This document shows, piece after piece, positions 3,752 to 6,362 of a stretch of DNA of 6,362 nt. Both the position numbers and the translations under genes were made by a program. The first letter of the stretch is position 1. Every line of letters begins with the position of its first letter. Where the stretch lies: positions 1 to 6,362 of the forward strand of contig CAJOQI010000169.1 in the NCBI GenBank assembly GCA_905236895.1. Reading direction: 5' to 3'. Source of the DNA: an uncultured Peptostreptococcaceae bacterium. Lineage in GTDB: Bacteria; Bacillota; Clostridia; Peptostreptococcales; Anaerovoracaceae. The notes below the pieces were generated by a model. It was not told the origin of the DNA. It worked only from the letters and a program-made list of their open reading frames with translations, and searched no databases.

Positions 3752-6362
3752 ATGAGACATGACCAAAAGAAAACCGAAAAGGTAATCAAAAGGAGAAGGT
3801 GGAATACACGTTGGCAGAAGGCCATAAGCATTCTGGCAATCATCACCGTATTTACAACCACATATGCCATGGTATTGCCGGCAATCACCGCAAGCACAGA
3901 AGTGTTCTGTGACATGGAAGAGCACGAGCATACGGAAGAATGTTATACCCGTAAGCTTGTTTGTGGTTTTGAGGATGAGGAAACAGCACCTGTAGCTGTA
4001 GAAGAACCTGCAGCTCCCGAAACAATGGAGGTTGTTACAACCAAAGAAGTTGTTACAACCAAAGAGGTTGTTACAATCAAAACAGAGCAAGTCCTTGTAA
4101 GCGAAGGTCATGTGCACACAGAGGACTGCTTCCAAATGGCTGAAGTTTTAATCTGCGAAGAAGAAGAAAGCGAAGCGGTTTACGAAACCGTAGAAACTGT
4201 TATAGAAGAAACAGTTATAACTGAAGGTGAAAATGGTGAAGAAGTAGAAGAAGTAATCACTACTACTGAAACAGAGGAAGTCCTTGTTGGTGAAGGACAT
4301 TCTCATTCAGAGGACTGCTATGAAATACAGGCAGTTCTTGCTTGTGGTTTGGAGGAAAGCGAACCTGTTTATGAAGAACAAGAAGTAGAAGTAGTTGAAG
4401 AAGTAGAAGTTGTAGAACTCGTTGAGGAAATTGAAGAAGTAGAAGCACCTGTTGCAGAAGAGGCTGTTGAAGTAGTAGATGATAATCACGAAATCACAGT
4501 TGCTCCTGTTCCAACTGAAGTTCACATTCACACCGAAGAATGCTACGAGATGGTTCTCACATGTGAGCTTGAAGAGCATACACACGAAAGCACATGCTAC
4601 GAAGGAAAGATCATTGCCGGAACCCTTGAGGCAGAGGGCAACGATTACTCCATCAAGGTTGAATACACAGAAGAAGCCGGAATCTCTGAGGGAGCAACCC
4701 TTTCAGTAGTAGAAATTAGAGAAAACTCCTCAGCATATCAGGCATATAACGATGCGGCTGCAGAAGAAGTTTACGGCCAGGCTGAGGAACTTCCCTATGC
4801 ACGTTTCTTCGATATCACTATTCTGAACAAGAAGGGCGAAGAAATCGAACCCAAGGCTCCTGTTTCAGTAACCATAGATCTTAAGGACAACGCTCTAAAA
4901 ACAGAGGATGTAGAATTCGCTGCAATCCACTTTGTAGAAGAGAAGAAGACAATCGAAACAGAAGTAATGGATATAACCACTGACGAAGTGGTGGCTTTTG
5001 ATGCTGACAGCTTCTCCGTTTACGGCGTGGTTTACTACTATACCGTTGACTTCTATTACACAGTATCCGAAGAAACGGTTAACGAATACCATATGGCAGG
5101 CGGAACAGAGATGATGATGTCCCAGCTCTTTGCGGAACTTGGAATCAACCGCAGCGCAGGAGACATTGCCGGTGTGGAATTCACCAACGACGAGCTGGTT
5201 GCCTTCACAAAGAGCGGAAGTGATTATGTTATTAAGTCACTTCAGGCATTCCAGACTGTGGAAACCCTTACCATTACGTTCAATAATGGTGATGTAATTG
5301 TAATTGGCGTTGAGGACGAAGTAATAAACAAAACCGGCGACAAAGGTTGGAACTATATAGCATCTGAAGTTGCCAGCGGCAAAGATGTAGATATTACATA
5401 TAACGAGAACCTTGCAGCCAACTCCACAATCGTTGTTAAAGCCGGTCAGACCGTAAAGCTGACAGCAGGTAACGCCGGCAAAAATGTTCTCTTCAGAAGT
5501 TCTAATGCTTCCTTTACCAACGGCGGTTATTTCGTTGTAGAAGAGGGCGGAACCCTGATTCTTGACGGAATGGATATTACCGGTGATGTATATCCTGCTG
5601 CCGGAAAAACTGAGGGTACGGATTTAGAGTGGAACTCCGGCAATACGAATTTAGGCAATAACAAGGGCCTGTTCATCACCTCTGCAGGTAATCTTACTAT
5701 TACAAATACTACTTTGCAGAATATTGATGCTAAGGATCTTATGAATGCGGCACCGGTTATAAGTACCGGAAGACTCACAATGAGCGACTCTAAAATAAGA
5801 AAGAATAAGTTCGTAGAAACCTATGGTGCAGGAACAACCTATGGCGCTCTTATAGCCAGCGGAGAGGTTTCCATAACCAATTCTCAAATCAAAGAGAATG
5901 TAGCCTGCCTTGGTGCTGTTAAGCTTGACGGCTGCACCGGAATAGATGGTGGCGCAGTAAATATCACAGGATGCGGCATCAATGAAAATACTTCAACTGC
6001 AAGCAAGGCTGCCGCTGTTCAGGTAAATAACTGCAGTGATGTGGTGCTTACAAATACAACAATTGATAATAATAAATCTAATAGATGGAACCCTGATGAG
6101 TCCCTTTCAAATGAAGCCGGATTTGACACGCTGTACGATGAACTGAAAGTGATGCAATATGAACGCTTACTTACACCACATGCTTATCAAAATCCTTCAT
6201 CCGACGATGATAAGATTAGTGATGAGACTAGAATTGATAATTACTTCTACGGTAACAGTGATTATTCAGCGAATGGATGGGGTGTTTCTGGTAGCACACG
6301 GGATAATGTTTTGAGCGCCGGTGCCATCATAATAAACAATTCCAATATTACAATGAATGGTG
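3752..6362 (+). CDS. Giant secreted surface protein with HxHxxxC repeats and beta-helix, N-terminal 870 aa (runs off window)
   Basis: The frame is open from ATG 3752 to the window end. Residues 1-22 are strongly basic and 24-47 hydrophobic, a signal peptide with likely cleavage after ITA (45-47). Five HxHxxxC motifs begin at His58, His120, His183, His258 and His276. The first four have a second Cys 7-9 residues on. Val/Glu-rich spacers separate them (about 141-178 and 206-245). Residues about 288-428 form a beta domain ending in FSVYGV (421-426). A further beta domain spans 429-523. From about 590 a right-handed parallel beta-helix begins, with rungs near 602, 648, 675, 706, 736 and 765. These domains are typical of large Clostridia cell-wall proteins, as I recall them. 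A C-terminal LPxTG anchor is expected but lies outside. It is probably an adhesin or carbohydrate-binding protein, and its ligand is unknown. Confidence 0.9.
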   Translation, partial: MRHDQKKTEKVIKRRRWNTRWQKAISILAIITVFTTTYAMVLPAITASTEVFCDMEEHEHTEECYTRKLVCGFEDEETAPVAVEEPAAPETMEVVTTKEVVTTKEVVTIKTEQVLVSEGHVHTEDCFQMAEVLICEEEESEAVYETVETVIEETVITEGENGEEVEEVITTTETEEVLVGEGHSHSEDCYEIQAVLACGLEESEPVYEEQEVEVVEEVEVVELVEEIEEVEAPVAEEAVEVVDDNHEITVAPVPTEVHIHTEECYEMVLTCELEEHTHESTCYEGKIIAGTLEAEGNDYSIKVEYTEEAGISEGATLSVVEIRENSSAYQAYNDAAAEEVYGQAEELPYARFFDITILNKKGEEIEPKAPVSVTIDLKDNALKTEDVEFAAIHFVEEKKTIETEVMDITTDEVVAFDADSFSVYGVVYYYTVDFYYTVSEETVNEYHMAGGTEMMMSQLFAELGINRSAGDIAGVEFTNDELVAFTKSGSDYVIKSLQAFQTVETLTITFNNGDVIVIGVEDEVINKTGDKGWNYIASEVASGKDVDITYNENLAANSTIVVKAGQTVKLTAGNAGKNVLFRSSNASFTNGGYFVVEEGGTLILDGMDITGDVYPAAGKTEGTDLEWNSGNTNLGNNKGLFITSAGNLTITNTTLQNIDAKDLMNAAPVISTGRLTMSDSKIRKNKFVETYGAGTTYGALIASGEVSITNSQIKENVACLGAVKLDGCTGIDGGAVNITGCGINENTSTASKAAAVQVNNCSDVVLTNTTIDNNKSNRWNPDESLSNEAGFDTLYDELKVMQYERLLTPHAYQNPSSDDDKISDETRIDNYFYGNSDYSANGWGVSGSTRDNVLSAGAIIINNSNITMNG
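4028..4081 (+). repeat. Three 18-bp tandem repeats encoding EVV-TTK
   Basis: Three head-to-tail 18-base units (4028-4045, 4046-4063, 4064-4081) encode Glu-Val-Val-Thr-Thr-Lys twice and a variant with Ile for the second Thr (residues 93-110). The first two units differ only at GAG/GAA. The tract lies in the spacer between the first and second HxHxxxC motifs. It probably extends a flexible or beta-prone linker and could vary in copy number in frame. Confidence 0.85.

Noticed and set aside
4028..4081. CRISPR-like array
   Set aside because: The units are head-to-tail without spacers and encode in-frame hexapeptides in a coding region.
3662..4709. Short frames on both strands within the first part of the surface protein gene
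   Set aside because: They overlap the long uninterrupted frame that starts at 3752, and they arise from its Val/Glu repeats.

Overview
The window looks like chromosomal DNA of a low-to-moderate GC Gram-positive anaerobe, most likely a member of the Lachnospiraceae or a related Clostridia family. The clues are a dense tRNA cluster with encoded CCA ends, a short BFD-type [2Fe-2S] protein, a Gram-positive-style signal peptidase I, and a giant secreted protein with the HxHxxxC repeats and surface domains I associate with gut and rumen Clostridia. The family assignment rests on recalled protein resemblance, not on a search.

Layout. Bases 1-381 hold five tRNA genes on the + strand: the 3' end of one cut by the window edge (probably Val), then Asp(GTC), His(GTG), Cys(GCA) and Gln(CTG). 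A strong intrinsic terminator follows at 387-415. A 79-residue BFD-like [2Fe-2S] protein lies on the minus strand (472-711). It is divergent from a 511-residue + strand protein (830-2365) with an acidic head, a charged 8-residue-repeat helical rod, one membrane helix and an extracytoplasmic C-terminal domain. Its function is unknown. A terminator at 2427-2465 closes that gene. A 140-base AT-rich gap with short repeats follows.

Bases 2605-6362 form one apparent operon. It encodes a 162-residue coiled-coil protein, a complete type I signal peptidase, and the first 870 residues of a very large surface protein that runs off the window. The surface protein has a signal peptide, five HxHxxxC motifs separated by Val/Glu-rich spacers, two beta-rich domains and the beginning of a right-handed parallel beta-helix.

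How the genes may work together. The signal peptidase is probably dedicated to the surface protein encoded 49 bases downstream. The cytoplasmic coiled-coil partner may organise or localise export. This is inference from gene order. The 830-2365 protein sits behind its own terminator and need not belong to the same system. No CRISPR array, transposase, integrase or phage gene was seen.
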